DNA of 37,880 nt, taken from positions 1 to 37,880 of the IMG/VR virus record IMGVR_UViG_3300037193_001987. One strand, given 5' to 3'. Shown here piece by piece: positions 21,094 to 27,736 of this stretch (positions are counted from its first letter, which is position 1; every line of letters starts with the position of its first letter). Below the pieces are notes generated by a model, which was given only the letters and a program-made list of their open reading frames with translations, did no database searches and had not been told where the DNA came from. The DNA comes from a virus. The position numbers were made by a program, and so were the translations under genes.

Positions 21094-21130
21094 AGATGTG
21101 CCCCGCCCTCTGAAAGAGCGGGGCACGTCT
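21094..21130. terminator. Bidirectional hairpin ending the early operon and the RHH gene
   Basis: AGATGTGCCCCGC (21094-21106) pairs with GCGGGGCACGTCT (21118-21130), 12 of 13 positions plus one G-T. An inner CTC/GAG extends the stem. It lies between convergent genes (20697-21071 rightward, 21165-21356 leftward). No T-run is present. Confidence 0.68.
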
Positions 21131-21164
21131 GCATCCCCGACCGAGATGCGTTGGCTGCGCCGGA

Positions 21165-21356
21165 TCAGTCTACCGGGTCTCGGTCTTCGGGCAGCGGTGG
21201 CCGTGCGGGGGCGGTGACGCCGGGTTCTCGCAGGTACCAGCGCACGAGGTGGTCGAGTGCCTCGGTCATGCCGCCCGAGAGGTGTGCGGTGCGCTTACGG
21301 AAGCGGTCTTTGCGGTCCGCGTTGAGGCGTAGGTGTAGGTCCGCGTTGCTGGCCAT
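21165..21356 (-). CDS. Ribbon-helix-helix regulator
   Basis: 63 residues from ATG 21356. Residues 5-43 fit the Arc/MetJ/CopG fold: strand ADLHLRLN, helix ADRKDRFRKRTAHL, turn SGG, helix MTEALDHLVRWYL. A proline-rich acidic tail follows. RHH dimers insert the strand into the major groove of palindromic sites, and 13-bp inverted copies of a GTGTACAC element flank the divergent promoter region upstream of this gene. It probably represses itself and the rightward operon beginning at 21477. It is the only leftward gene in the right half of the window. Confidence 0.7.
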   Translation of the reverse strand: MASNADLHLRLNADRKDRFRKRTAHLSGGMTEALDHLVRWYLREPGVTAPARPPLPEDRDPVD

Positions 21357-21374
21357 GCCGCTGATGGTAACGGG

Positions 21375-21452
21375 TTTCTGTGTACACACAATGTCCCGTG
21401 CCCCTCTTGTCAAGCGGGACGCGGGGCAGTAGTCTCGCCGTGTACACAGAAA
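21375..21452. promoter_or_regulatory. Divergent operator region with 13-bp inverted repeats
   Basis: TTTCTGTGTACAC (21375-21387) and GTGTACACAGAAA (21440-21452) are perfect inverted repeats, each containing the palindrome GTGTACAC, spaced symmetrically around the central CTTGTCAAG (21406-21414). This palindrome offers a -35 for both directions: TTGTCA rightward and TTGACA leftward. Site D, GTCCCG (21393-21398) N16 CGGGAC (21415-21420), lies inside. Confidence 0.68.
21407..21435 (+). promoter_or_regulatory. Rightward promoter of the second operon
   Basis: TTGTCA (21407-21412) and TAGTCT (21430-21435) with a 17-nt spacer. The expected start of transcription (about 21442) falls within the right 13-bp repeat, so a protein bound there would block initiation. 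Confidence 0.55.
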
Positions 21453-21476
21453 CCGGCAGAGATCAGGGGAAACAAC

Positions 21477-21623
21477 ATGCAGACGCGACAGGAGGCGCAG
21501 TGCGGCACCACCCGCGTCTTCGTCATGCCTATCGCGCCCCGCGTCCCGCACGTTAGCCAGATCGGCGGGGCAAATTCCAGCGTCCACGCCGGGCTCGACG
21601 AGATCCGCCGCACCTACTCCTGA
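21477..21623 (+). CDS. 48-residue protein sharing a tail motif with the Cro-like gene
   Basis: ATG 21477 has AGGGGA 6 nt upstream; the stop is at 21621-21623. The product starts MQTRQEAQCGTTRVFVMPIA and contains FVMPIAPRVPHVSQ, closely echoing FVMPTVSRVPCNCQ at the end of the Cro-like protein (6925-7182). The DNA of the two segments is also about 75% identical over some 45 nt. Its promoter likewise carries the same operator motif. It may be a remnant or minimised derivative of a Cro-like gene that lost its HTH, kept as a regulatory peptide. It is the first gene of the second rightward operon. Confidence 0.55.
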   Translation: MQTRQEAQCGTTRVFVMPIAPRVPHVSQIGGANSSVHAGLDEIRRTYS

Positions 21624-21634
21624 GGGAGCACCAG

Positions 21635-21805
21635 ATGACGCTCTCCACCACCACCGCCCCGCTCATCGGCCACCAGGCCGCCGCCGAAGCCCACGCCACC
21701 GGCCGCCCGCCGCGCTCGCACCGCCGTGCCGCGGTCGCCGACCGGCGGAAGGCCGCCGCCGAACTCCGCGCCGTGTGCGCCTCCCTGAAGGTGAGGACCC
21801 GGTGA
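21635..21805 (+). CDS. Small basic peptide, 56 residues
   Basis: ATG 21635, with GAGGGA upstream (21622-21627), reads MTLSTTTAPLIGHQAAAEAH and then an Arg/Ala-rich helix (HRRAAVADRRKAAAELRAVC). The stop overlaps GTG 21802 of the next gene (GTGA). The helix is amphipathic and basic, which would suit nucleic-acid or protein binding. No family recognised. Third positions are strongly G/C. Confidence 0.5.
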   Translation: MTLSTTTAPLIGHQAAAEAHATGRPPRSHRRAAVADRRKAAAELRAVCASLKVRTR

Positions 21806-22140
21806 GCACCGACACCACGAACCGCGCGCTCGCTCGCGCCGCCGCTCCCCGCTGCCGGATGGTCTGGGAAGGCGTCAACAACCGCCGCATCCCGTGCAAC
21901 CGCCCGGCCGCGAAGAAGTGGGACTACCGCTACTGCGGCAACTGCGCCGCCGACATGGCTTGCAAGCAGCTCAACAACGGCGGGCGCACCCACAAGCCCA
22001 ACTGCCTCGGCTGCGGACTCGACTGCTGCGGCGACCGCTCGAAGTGCGTCCCGGGCCGCTGCCGGGAGTTCGTCAACCGCCGCTTCCGCGACATCACCGC
22101 CGAGGACGTGGCCGCCGCCCGGGTGGTGACCACCCGATGA
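21802..22140 (+). CDS. Cysteine-rich zinc protein
   Basis: 112 residues with about a dozen cysteines. RCRMVWEGVNNRRIPCNRPA, YCGNCAADMACK, NCLGCGLDCCGDRSKC and GRCREF suggest two or more zinc sites, followed by a helix with RRFRDITAEDVAAARV. It may be a nucleic-acid- or protein-binding adaptor. Overlaps both neighbours by 4 nt. Confidence 0.58.
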   Translation: MSTDTTNRALARAAAPRCRMVWEGVNNRRIPCNRPAAKKWDYRYCGNCAADMACKQLNNGGRTHKPNCLGCGLDCCGDRSKCVPGRCREFVNRRFRDITAEDVAAARVVTTR

Positions 22141-22469
22141 GCCACGACCTCACCCCCACGCAGTTGGACCTCCGGCACCAGGTGCTCATCGACCAGCGGG
22201 CCGCGATCGGTGGCATGCCGATCGACACCCACGAGCAGAAGTTGGCCCGCTACGAGAAGCGCGCCGAGGTGAGCCTGGCGTTGGCCGAGGTGTACGCGAC
22301 CAAGCAGCGCGACGTCGAACCGGGCACGATCGTGTGGCAGGCGCTCGTGGTGGCCGAACGGGACAGCCGTGACTCCGCGGAACGCGCGCAGCAGATCGCC
22401 CGGAACGTCCGTTCTCGGATCGCGGCGGCCAAGAAGCAGGGCGACGACGCGGGCGAGGTGCCCCAGTGA
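22137..22469 (+). CDS. Helical hypothetical protein
   Basis: 110 residues (MSHDLTPTQLDLRHQVLIDQ). Almost entirely helical and charged, with two long segments (EQKLARYEKRAEVSLALAEV and ERAQQIARNVRSRIAAAKKQ) compatible with a helical hairpin or coiled coil. No motif recognised. Confidence 0.55.
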   Translation: MSHDLTPTQLDLRHQVLIDQRAAIGGMPIDTHEQKLARYEKRAEVSLALAEVYATKQRDVEPGTIVWQALVVAERDSRDSAERAQQIARNVRSRIAAAKKQGDDAGEVPQ

Positions 22470-22708
22470 GCGCCGACGTGTTCGCCCGCCTCCGCGACCT
22501 GAACAAGGCCGACCAGCACACGCCGGTGTGGAAGCCCGCCTGCTCCGGCGAGGGCGACCAGCCCTGGTCGGTCACCCGCCGCACCCCTGGCGAGTTCGTG
22601 CCGGTCGAGTTCGACCAGACCGCGAACGGCCGGATCCGCCACTACAGCCTGGAAGGCGCGGTCGCACGCGCGGAGTGCCTGAACGACGACGCGGCGGTGA
22701 CCAGGTGA
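22466..22708 (+). CDS. Small hypothetical protein
   Basis: 80 residues (MSADVFARLRDLNKADQHTP). A short helix is followed by a compact beta-rich part (GDQPWSVTRRTPGEFVPVEF, RIRHYSLEGAVARAECL). No domain recognised. GTG 22466 and the stop both lie in 4-nt overlaps. Confidence 0.52.
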   Translation: MSADVFARLRDLNKADQHTPVWKPACSGEGDQPWSVTRRTPGEFVPVEFDQTANGRIRHYSLEGAVARAECLNDDAAVTR

Positions 22709-22902
22709 GCACCGACGACCTGTCCGCGATCCGCTCCAGCGACGCCCTGCTCGACTCCCTCGGCGGACGCGACACCAAGCCCGTCGACACGGGAGACGCC
22801 CTCAACGCACGGCTGCTCGCGTTCCGGTCCGCAGCCGAAACCGGCCCGGACAAGAAGCCGGCGTCCGTCCACCCCATCAGCCACGCCCGGAGAACCCGAT
22901 GA
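22705..22902 (+). CDS. Small hypothetical protein
   Basis: 65 residues starting VSTDDLSAIRSSDALLDSLG. Polar and probably largely disordered, with a helix NARLLAFRSAAET in the middle and a basic end (HARRTR). No function can be assigned; support is the coupled overlaps and codon composition. Confidence 0.5.
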   Translation: MSTDDLSAIRSSDALLDSLGGRDTKPVDTGDALNARLLAFRSAAETGPDKKPASVHPISHARRTR

Positions 22903-23387
22903 CCGCGACCCTGTTCAACGCCAACGTCGCCCAGGCCGCCGACCGGATCGCCGCCGCCGACCACATCCCCGCCGCCTACGCCCACGACATCGTCTCCGCC
23001 ACCGCGCCGTTGATGTGCGCCACCAAACTCCGCGAGATCGCAGCCACCGCACACCAGACCGTCAACACCCTCAACGGCTGCTACCGGGTCGTCCGCGTCG
23101 ACGACCTCGTCAGGATCGCCGGCGTCCTGGACGCCGAAGCCGACCAGATCCTGCGGACCGTCGTCGCCGCCACCACCACCCGCCACCACCACGAGGAATC
23201 GGAAGCCGACCGGCTGCGCGCCGAAGTCGCCACGCTGCGCCGCCAGCGTGCCGCGATCGTCGAAGAGCTGGCGCACCGGCGACTGCTGGAGTGCGACCGC
23301 ATCGGCGAACACCCCCTCACCCCCGACCAGAAGACGGCCGTCGCCGACGAGTGCCGCGCGTACTGGCTGCACCTCGGGGAGGCGTGA
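22899..23387 (+). CDS. Hypothetical protein with C-terminal coiled coil
   Basis: 162 residues. The first ~95 are alanine-rich helices (NANVAQAADRIAAADHIPAA, TKLREIAATAHQTVNTLNGC). A histidine cluster (TTRHHHEE) precedes a coiled coil, ADRLRAEVATLRRQRAAIVE, continuing ELAHRRLLE. No known domain. The stop overlaps the ATG of the following membrane-protein gene by one base (TGATG). Confidence 0.55.
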   Translation: MTATLFNANVAQAADRIAAADHIPAAYAHDIVSATAPLMCATKLREIAATAHQTVNTLNGCYRVVRVDDLVRIAGVLDAEADQILRTVVAATTTRHHHEESEADRLRAEVATLRRQRAAIVEELAHRRLLECDRIGEHPLTPDQKTAVADECRAYWLHLGEA

Positions 23388-23566
23388 TGCTCACCGGCTT
23401 ACTCATCACCGGCTGCGCCCTGCTCGGCCTCGCGGTCGTGCTCGTCGTCGTCGACTGCGTCACCCGCCACGCCGACCCGCTCGACGCCGACCCCGCCGCG
23501 TTCCGCCGCGCCCTGGACAACCCGGACCGCCCCGACCACCGCGACGACCGGAAGGACCAGTCGTGA
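23387..23566 (+). CDS. Single-pass membrane protein, 59 residues
   Basis: One hydrophobic segment near the N-terminus (LLITGCALLGLAVVLVVVDC, about 5-24), followed by a short polar, aspartate/arginine-rich tail (NPDRPDHRDDRKDQS). The first residues MLTG suggest N-out/C-in topology. It is adjacent to a second membrane-protein gene, so the two may work together at the envelope. Function unknown. Confidence 0.58.
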   Translation: MLTGLLITGCALLGLAVVLVVVDCVTRHADPLDADPAAFRRALDNPDRPDHRDDRKDQS

Positions 23567-23868
23567 CCGCGCCGCACCCGCACACGAAACCCGCCGCCCA
23601 CCCCCACCTCGAAACCACCGTCGCGGTGCTCGCCTTGATCGTCGGCGCGGTCATCGAAGCCGTCACCGCGGTGGCCGGCTGGGTCGCCGACCTCACCGAA
23701 TGGGACCGGGTCCGCGCCGTCGTTCGGACCGTGCTGCTGGTGATCCTCGCGGTCGTGACGGTGGCGGTGCTGGCCGCGTGCCGTCCCCGCGACACCCGAC
23801 CCGGCCCGATCGAGCAGGACACCGCAACCGCCATCCACACCAGCGCCGTGAAGGTCGTGCAGCCGTGA
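23563..23868 (+). CDS. Two-TM membrane protein
   Basis: 101 residues. TM1 is TVAVLALIVGAVIEAVTAVA and TM2 is VVRTVLLVILAVVTVAVLAA, joined by a short GWVADLTEWDRVR loop. TM2 ends AACRP. N- and C-termini are polar. In temperate phages such small membrane proteins may exclude superinfecting phage or alter the envelope; here only topology is visible. GTG 23563 overlaps the preceding stop. Confidence 0.6.
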   Translation: MTAPHPHTKPAAHPHLETTVAVLALIVGAVIEAVTAVAGWVADLTEWDRVRAVVRTVLLVILAVVTVAVLAACRPRDTRPGPIEQDTATAIHTSAVKVVQP

Positions 23869-24335
23869 ACCAGACCCACGCCACCCAATACGCCGACCTC
23901 CTCGACGCCGTCAGCAGCCACCTGCGCACCCACCCCGAACTACCGGTCGTATACCCCGGGTCCGACGGCGACTTGCACATCGCGCCGCACTACCGCGACT
24001 CGCGCACCAGTGAACAGCACCTCATCGCGTGGGCCGACACGATGCCGGGCAGCACCATCACCGCCCTGCGCTACCACAGCAACATCGTCAAGGGCATCGG
24101 CGACGACGTCAGGATCACGATCCACGGGACAGTCGGCGGAGTCGACGTCCAGGTATGGCAGGCCATCAACGCCAGTTTCGTGCTCGGCTTGGAACACAAC
24201 CAGGAACGCGACCTCACCATCGACGAACTGCGCGCGCTGGCCGCGCCGACGGACGCCAGCCGCGCCGACGACCCTGGCGTATACGAGGACCAGGCCGTGC
24301 GCGCCGCCATCCGCGAGGTGACCAGCCGTGGCTGA
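23865..24335 (+). CDS. Hypothetical protein
   Basis: 156 residues. N-terminal helix TQYADLLDAVSSHLRTHPEL is followed by strands (LPVVYPGSDGDLHIAPHYRD, DDVRITIHGTVGGVDVQVWQ) and an acidic C-terminal helix. The fold looks like a compact alpha/beta domain, but I do not recognise it. It overlaps the next gene by 8 nt, with the next start at GTG 24328. Confidence 0.55.
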   Translation: MNQTHATQYADLLDAVSSHLRTHPELPVVYPGSDGDLHIAPHYRDSRTSEQHLIAWADTMPGSTITALRYHSNIVKGIGDDVRITIHGTVGGVDVQVWQAINASFVLGLEHNQERDLTIDELRALAAPTDASRADDPGVYEDQAVRAAIREVTSRG

Positions 24336-24540
24336 CCACATCCTCGACGGCTTCCGCGCTGGCGACCAGCACCGCGGCCTCACTCGCGAGGTCTTCTTCA
24401 ACGCCGACGGCCAGATCCTCACCGTCGCCGTCCGAGACAGCGACTCCGGCGACTACGAGGAGCAGCACTTCCGCCTCGTCGAGGTCCAGCAGCAGTGGGT
24501 GGAGATCAAAAAGCCGTGGGTGGAGGTTGACCATGGGTGA
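24328..24540 (+). CDS. Small beta-rich hypothetical protein
   Basis: 70 residues (MADHILDGFRAGDQHRGLTR). Mostly strands: EVFFNADGQILTVAVRD, QHFRLVEVQQQWVEIKKPW. The last part repeats WVE (QQWVEIKKPWVEVDHG). No function recognised. The end overlaps ATG 24533 of the next gene. Confidence 0.52.
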   Translation: MADHILDGFRAGDQHRGLTREVFFNADGQILTVAVRDSDSGDYEEQHFRLVEVQQQWVEIKKPWVEVDHG

Positions 24541-24943
24541 CTCCCCACGCGCTGTCGCGTTCGACGGCACCGTCCTCGGTATCCGACCCGACGGCCCCGA
24601 GGCCGACGTCTTCACCTTCGGCGACCTGGCCGTCTGGAACTGCTACCCGGAGCCGATGCCGGTCGTGGTGATGGCCCAAGAGGACTGCTGGGTCGAGTTC
24701 ATCGCCGAGAACGGCTGGGTCGGGTTCGTCCGCCACGAGCGGGAACTGGGCCGCCGCGAGCCGGACCCGTGGTGGCCGTTCCCCGACCCGCCGCCCACCG
24801 ACGAGGAGGGCGTGAAGCCCCGCGTTCCGCAGGCGTCCGAGATCAAGTTTCGTTGCTGCGGCAGCACACCGCCCTACCACAGCAGCGACTGCCGACCCGA
24901 CCGGCGCGGCACGACGACCGCCACCGACACCCAGGAGAGCTGA
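24533..24943 (+). CDS. Hypothetical protein with C-terminal CC...C motif
   Basis: 136 residues. The N-terminal ~75 are beta-rich and aromatic (RAVAFDGTVLGIRPDGPEAD, MPVVVMAQEDCWVEFIAENG). A proline-rich linker (WWPFPDPPPTDEE) leads to FRCCGSTPPYHSSDC, which could bind a metal. No family recognised. It lies just upstream of the DUF6745 repeat gene (4-nt gap). Confidence 0.52.
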   Translation: MGDSPRAVAFDGTVLGIRPDGPEADVFTFGDLAVWNCYPEPMPVVVMAQEDCWVEFIAENGWVGFVRHERELGRREPDPWWPFPDPPPTDEEGVKPRVPQASEIKFRCCGSTPPYHSSDCRPDRRGTTTATDTQES

Positions 24944-24947
24944 CGCG

Positions 24948-26231
24948 ATGACCTATCGCATCGACAAGCTGACCGCCGGGCAGGAAGACCAACTCCCGGC
25001 CATCCGTGACGAATGGCTCGCCCACGGCCTGTCCACCGCCCCCGCGAACCGCGAAGCCGCCGTCGCGGGCGTCAACGCCGCCTACCAGGCTGCCGGGCTG
25101 GAGCCGCCGCGCATCGTCATCTGGCTCGACTCGCCGCTCGCTGGCTGCATCGGTGCCGCCTACCTCCAAGCCATACTCGGGGACCAGGTCTGGAACCAGG
25201 TCTGGAACCAGGTCGGGGACCAGGTCCGGGGCCAGGTCGGGGACCAGGTCGGGGACCAGGTCTGGAACCAGGTCGGGGACCAGGTCGGGGACCAGGTCGG
25301 GGACCAGGTCTGGAACCAGGTCTGGAACCAGGTCTGGGACCAGGTCTGGGACCAGGTCCGGGGCCAGGTCGGGGACCAGGTCTGGAACCAGGTCGGGGAC
25401 CAGGTCCGGGACCAGGTCTGGAACCAGGTCTGGAACCAGGTCTGGAACCAGGTCGGGGACCAGGTCGGGGACCAGGTCGGGGACCAGGTCCGGGGCCAGG
25501 TCGGGGACCAGGTCTGGAACCAGGTCGGGGGCCAGGTCCGGGGCCAGGTCCGGGGCCAGGTGTACCGGCAGATGTCCAATGTGGTCTACGGACAACACGA
25601 AGCCGCCTGGCTCGCCTTCTGCGACACCTTCCGGCGCTTCGGCCTCGACGACGTGTGCGGCCGGCTCGCCGGGCTCATGCAGGTCGCCCAGTCCGCTGGC
25701 TGGTGGTGGCCGATGCGTGGTGCCGTTGTCCTCACCGAGCGCCCACGCGTGATCCACCGGGACAACCAGGGCCGGCTGCACTGCGAAACCGGCCCCGCGA
25801 TGGTGTACCCCGACGGCTGGCCGATCTACGCCTGGCACGGAACCCGTGTACCTGCGGATCTGATCGAGCCCGGCTGGTCCATCGAGCAGGTCTTCGAGGA
25901 GCGCAACGCCGAGGTCCGCCGATGCGCAATCGAACGACTCGGCTGGGACCAGTTCGTCCAGGAATCCGGACTCAGGCTGGTCGCGAAAGCCCCCGACCCG
26001 GGCAACGCCCCGTACTACCTGGCGCTCTACGACCTGCCCGAGTCACTGTCGGACATGTACGACGACGACGCCCGGATCCTGCTGTGCGTCAACGGGACCG
26101 TCGAGCCCGACGGCGAACGCCGCCGTTTCGGGCTGCCGGTCCCCGCTCACCACACCGACCCTGTCGCCGCGGCGGCCGACCTGTACGGCTGGCCCGTCGA
26201 GGCGTACCGCCAGCTCGAAGTCCGTCGCTGA
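24948..26231 (+). CDS. DUF6745-type protein with 32 tetrapeptide repeats
   Basis: 427 residues. The N-terminal ~77 (KLTAGQEDQLPAIRDEWLAH, AGCIGAAYLQAIL) is helical. Residues 78-205 are 32 consecutive tetrapeptides of the type GDQV, WNQV, RGQV or WDQV, encoded by a 12-nt tandem array. The C-terminal ~220 match the DUF6745 pattern: AGWWWPMRGAVVLTERPRVI, HCETGPAMVYPDGWPIYAWH, NAEVRRCAIERLGWDQFVQE, ILLCVNGTVEPDGERRRFGL. Proteins of this family are widespread in actinobacteria, often with QV repeats; their activity is unknown. The repeats may form a beta-solenoid with stacked Trp/Asn and Gly/Asp faces. The next gene appears to be its constant companion. Confidence 0.8.
   Translation: MTYRIDKLTAGQEDQLPAIRDEWLAHGLSTAPANREAAVAGVNAAYQAAGLEPPRIVIWLDSPLAGCIGAAYLQAILGDQVWNQVWNQVGDQVRGQVGDQVGDQVWNQVGDQVGDQVGDQVWNQVWNQVWDQVWDQVRGQVGDQVWNQVGDQVRDQVWNQVWNQVWNQVGDQVGDQVGDQVRGQVGDQVWNQVGGQVRGQVRGQVYRQMSNVVYGQHEAAWLAFCDTFRRFGLDDVCGRLAGLMQVAQSAGWWWPMRGAVVLTERPRVIHRDNQGRLHCETGPAMVYPDGWPIYAWHGTRVPADLIEPGWSIEQVFEERNAEVRRCAIERLGWDQFVQESGLRLVAKAPDPGNAPYYLALYDLPESLSDMYDDDARILLCVNGTVEPDGERRRFGLPVPAHHTDPVAAAADLYGWPVEAYRQLEVRR
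25179..25562 (+). repeat. 12-nt tandem repeat array, 32 units
   Basis: The units end in CCAGGTC (or CAGGTG in the last) and start with GGGGA, TGGAA, CGGGG, TGGGA or similar: the three common units are GGGGACCAGGTC, TGGAACCAGGTC and CGGGGCCAGGTC. The array is unbroken and in frame with the surrounding gene. It contains no stop codon in several frames, including on the minus strand, so it creates long false ORFs. Confidence 0.95.
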
Positions 26232-26271
26232 CCGGCGCCGGACCACAACCCCCTGAAGGGAAAACGAAACG

Positions 26272-26676
26272 ATGCTCGTCAAGGACGCCGTCAGCAAGTA
26301 CGGCATCGATGTCCTCGCCCACCTCGACCGCGAGGTGTCTGTCCCGATGGTCACCAGTGCCGCGTGCCAGGGCGACGTGTCGATCCTCCGGGTCACCAAG
26401 CAGCCCGCCTCCACCCCGGTCCCTGCCGCCGGTTACCCGGTGGTTCGGGGCGAGAACGGCGGCAACACCCACAGCCTGCACGGCGACGGACCGGTCTTCT
26501 ACGACGGTGTGCCCGAGCGGGACGGCTCGCTGCTGCTGGGCCGCCTGACCGTGCCCGAGGGCTCCGCAGCGGTCCTGGCGCACCCGGAGCACGGGTTCCT
26601 GGCTGTCGCACCGGGCACCTACGACATCGGCCGCCAGCGCGAGTACGCGGGCGAGTGGCGGATGGTCGCCGACTAG
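26272..26676 (+). CDS. Hypothetical protein accompanying DUF6745 gene
   Basis: 134 residues. GAAGGGA lies about 10 nt before ATG 26272. It starts MLVKDAVSKYGIDVLAHLDR, which may be a short DNA- or protein-binding helix, and continues as a beta-rich domain (GDVSILRVTKQPASTPVPAA, GSLLLGRLTVPEGSAAVLAH, YDIGRQREYAGEWRMV). The strand pattern suggests a small beta-sandwich. Genes of this type often neighbour DUF6745 genes in my recollection, which supports a functional pair, though the role is unknown. Confidence 0.58.
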   Translation: MLVKDAVSKYGIDVLAHLDREVSVPMVTSAACQGDVSILRVTKQPASTPVPAAGYPVVRGENGGNTHSLHGDGPVFYDGVPERDGSLLLGRLTVPEGSAAVLAHPEHGFLAVAPGTYDIGRQREYAGEWRMVAD

Positions 26677-26683
26677 TTGCGTT

Positions 26684-26713
26684 GGCGGCGGGCGTCAACG
26701 GATGCCCGCCGCC
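26684..26713. terminator. Strong stem-loop after the DUF6745 pair
   Basis: GGCGGCGGGC (26684-26693) pairs perfectly with GCCCGCCGCC (26704-26713) around a 10-nt loop. No T-run follows. It starts 8 nt after the preceding stop and may partly terminate or protect the transcript, separating the DUF6745 pair from the next set of genes. Confidence 0.55.
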
Positions 26714-26755
26714 CCGTGGTCCTGTAGCCCACCCCGCCACCGAGGAGTCCGCCTG

Positions 26756-27166
26756 ATGTCCGCTGACACCCCCGTCATTCCCGACGAAGCCGTGGCCGAC
26801 CTGCCTGCCGAAGTTGCCGCCCGACTCATCGCACCGCTTCCCGACCTCGGCGACCTGATGGCCCGTGCCAACGCCGTGCGCCATAACCGGGACCTGATCG
26901 AGGAGTACCGGCGGCGGGAGTCCGACGCCCCGGCGGAGCGGCTCGTCCGTCATCACGACCACTGGGCCGAGTACGAGTTCATCGCCCCGAACGCCTGCCG
27001 TTGGTGCGACACCTCCAGGGAGACACATCTCCAGCTGTACAGCCCATTCGTCGGCTGGCACCAGTGGGTAGAACCCACCGACCGGATGCGCCTGTCCCGA
27101 ATGCGTGGCCGCCGCGTCCGCCGCCAGCAGATCGCCCGAGCCCGAGAGGAGTCCCGCCGTGGCTGA
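26756..27166 (+). CDS. Hypothetical protein with CxxC-H motif
   Basis: 136 residues from ATG 26756, with GAGGAG 8 nt upstream. The N-terminal half is helical (IPDEAVADLPAEVAARLIAP, LMARANAVRHNRDLIEEYRR). CRWCDTSRETH (about 82-92) is a likely metal site, and the basic C-terminus (RMRGRRVRRQQIARAREESR) could bind nucleic acid. Overlaps the next gene by 8 nt. Confidence 0.55.
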   Translation: MSADTPVIPDEAVADLPAEVAARLIAPLPDLGDLMARANAVRHNRDLIEEYRRRESDAPAERLVRHHDHWAEYEFIAPNACRWCDTSRETHLQLYSPFVGWHQWVEPTDRMRLSRMRGRRVRRQQIARAREESRRG

Positions 27167-27320
27167 GCACACCCCCACCACCGACACCGTGACCCACACC
27201 CCCTGCTGCTCTTCGCACGGCGTGGACATGACGTGTGAGCGCTACCGCCGCACCCACTTCGTCGAGGTCCGGCCGTGCTGCTCGATCGACGCCGCAGCTT
27301 TGACCGCCGAGGAGGCGTGA
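27159..27320 (+). CDS. Small cysteine-rich protein, 53 residues
   Basis: GTG 27159 reads VAEHTPTTDTVTHTPCCSSH, then GVDMTCERYRRTHFVEVRPC and CSIDAA. Five cysteines (CC, C, CC) and histidines suggest a small metal-bound fold. GAGAGGAG lies upstream. It overlaps both neighbours, and its product is too small for a confident family. Confidence 0.5.
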   Translation: MAEHTPTTDTVTHTPCCSSHGVDMTCERYRRTHFVEVRPCCSIDAAALTAEEA

Positions 27321-27322
27321 CC

Positions 27323-27736
27323 GTGTCTGACACCCCCACCGCCGACACCGCTACCTTCCCCTGCGCTTGGTCCGGAGAGGACCGCAGCGGCGAGTTTCTG
27401 CTGATCGACGACCACAACGACGAGGTGTGGGTGTCACGGCAGGCGTGGGACGACCTGATCGAGAAGTCCGACCGAGAGCGGACTTTGATCACCTTCAAGG
27501 TTCTGCGGGTCACCACCGCCGAGGTGCTGTGCCCCCGCTGGTACACCCGGCCGGGCTGGACTCGCGCGCACCCCGTCGTCCTCGGCGCGACCTTGGGTGC
27601 CGAGAACTACTACGCGACCCGGTGCGGCAGTCCCTTCCCGCTCGTAGAGCCCGAGGCCGACCTGTCCGACCTCACCCCGTCGGACCTGCCCCACTGCATT
27701 TACTGCACCGACGTGCTTGCCGGACGGAGAGTCTGA
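27323..27736 (+). CDS. Hypothetical protein
   Basis: 137 residues from GTG 27323; GAGGAGG (27309-27315) is 7 nt upstream, whereas the GTG at 27317 is too close. The body, EFLLIDDHNDEVWVSRQAWD, TLITFKVLRVTTAEVLCPRW and SDLPHCIYCTDVLAGRR, contains a C-terminal C-x2-C (HCIYC) and an earlier Cys that may bind zinc. Fold unknown. Confidence 0.52.
   Translation: MSDTPTADTATFPCAWSGEDRSGEFLLIDDHNDEVWVSRQAWDDLIEKSDRERTLITFKVLRVTTAEVLCPRWYTRPGWTRAHPVVLGATLGAENYYATRCGSPFPLVEPEADLSDLTPSDLPHCIYCTDVLAGRRV

Noticed and set aside
25179-25562. CRISPR-like repeat array
   Set aside because: Units are contiguous, 12 nt long and lack spacers; they lie in frame within a protein gene.
24843-25838. Minus-strand frame with a long VPDL-type repeat
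   Set aside because: It is the antisense reading of the 12-nt array. The plus strand has flanking DUF6745 sequence, a ribosome-binding context and correct neighbours, so the repeat on the other strand is a by-product.
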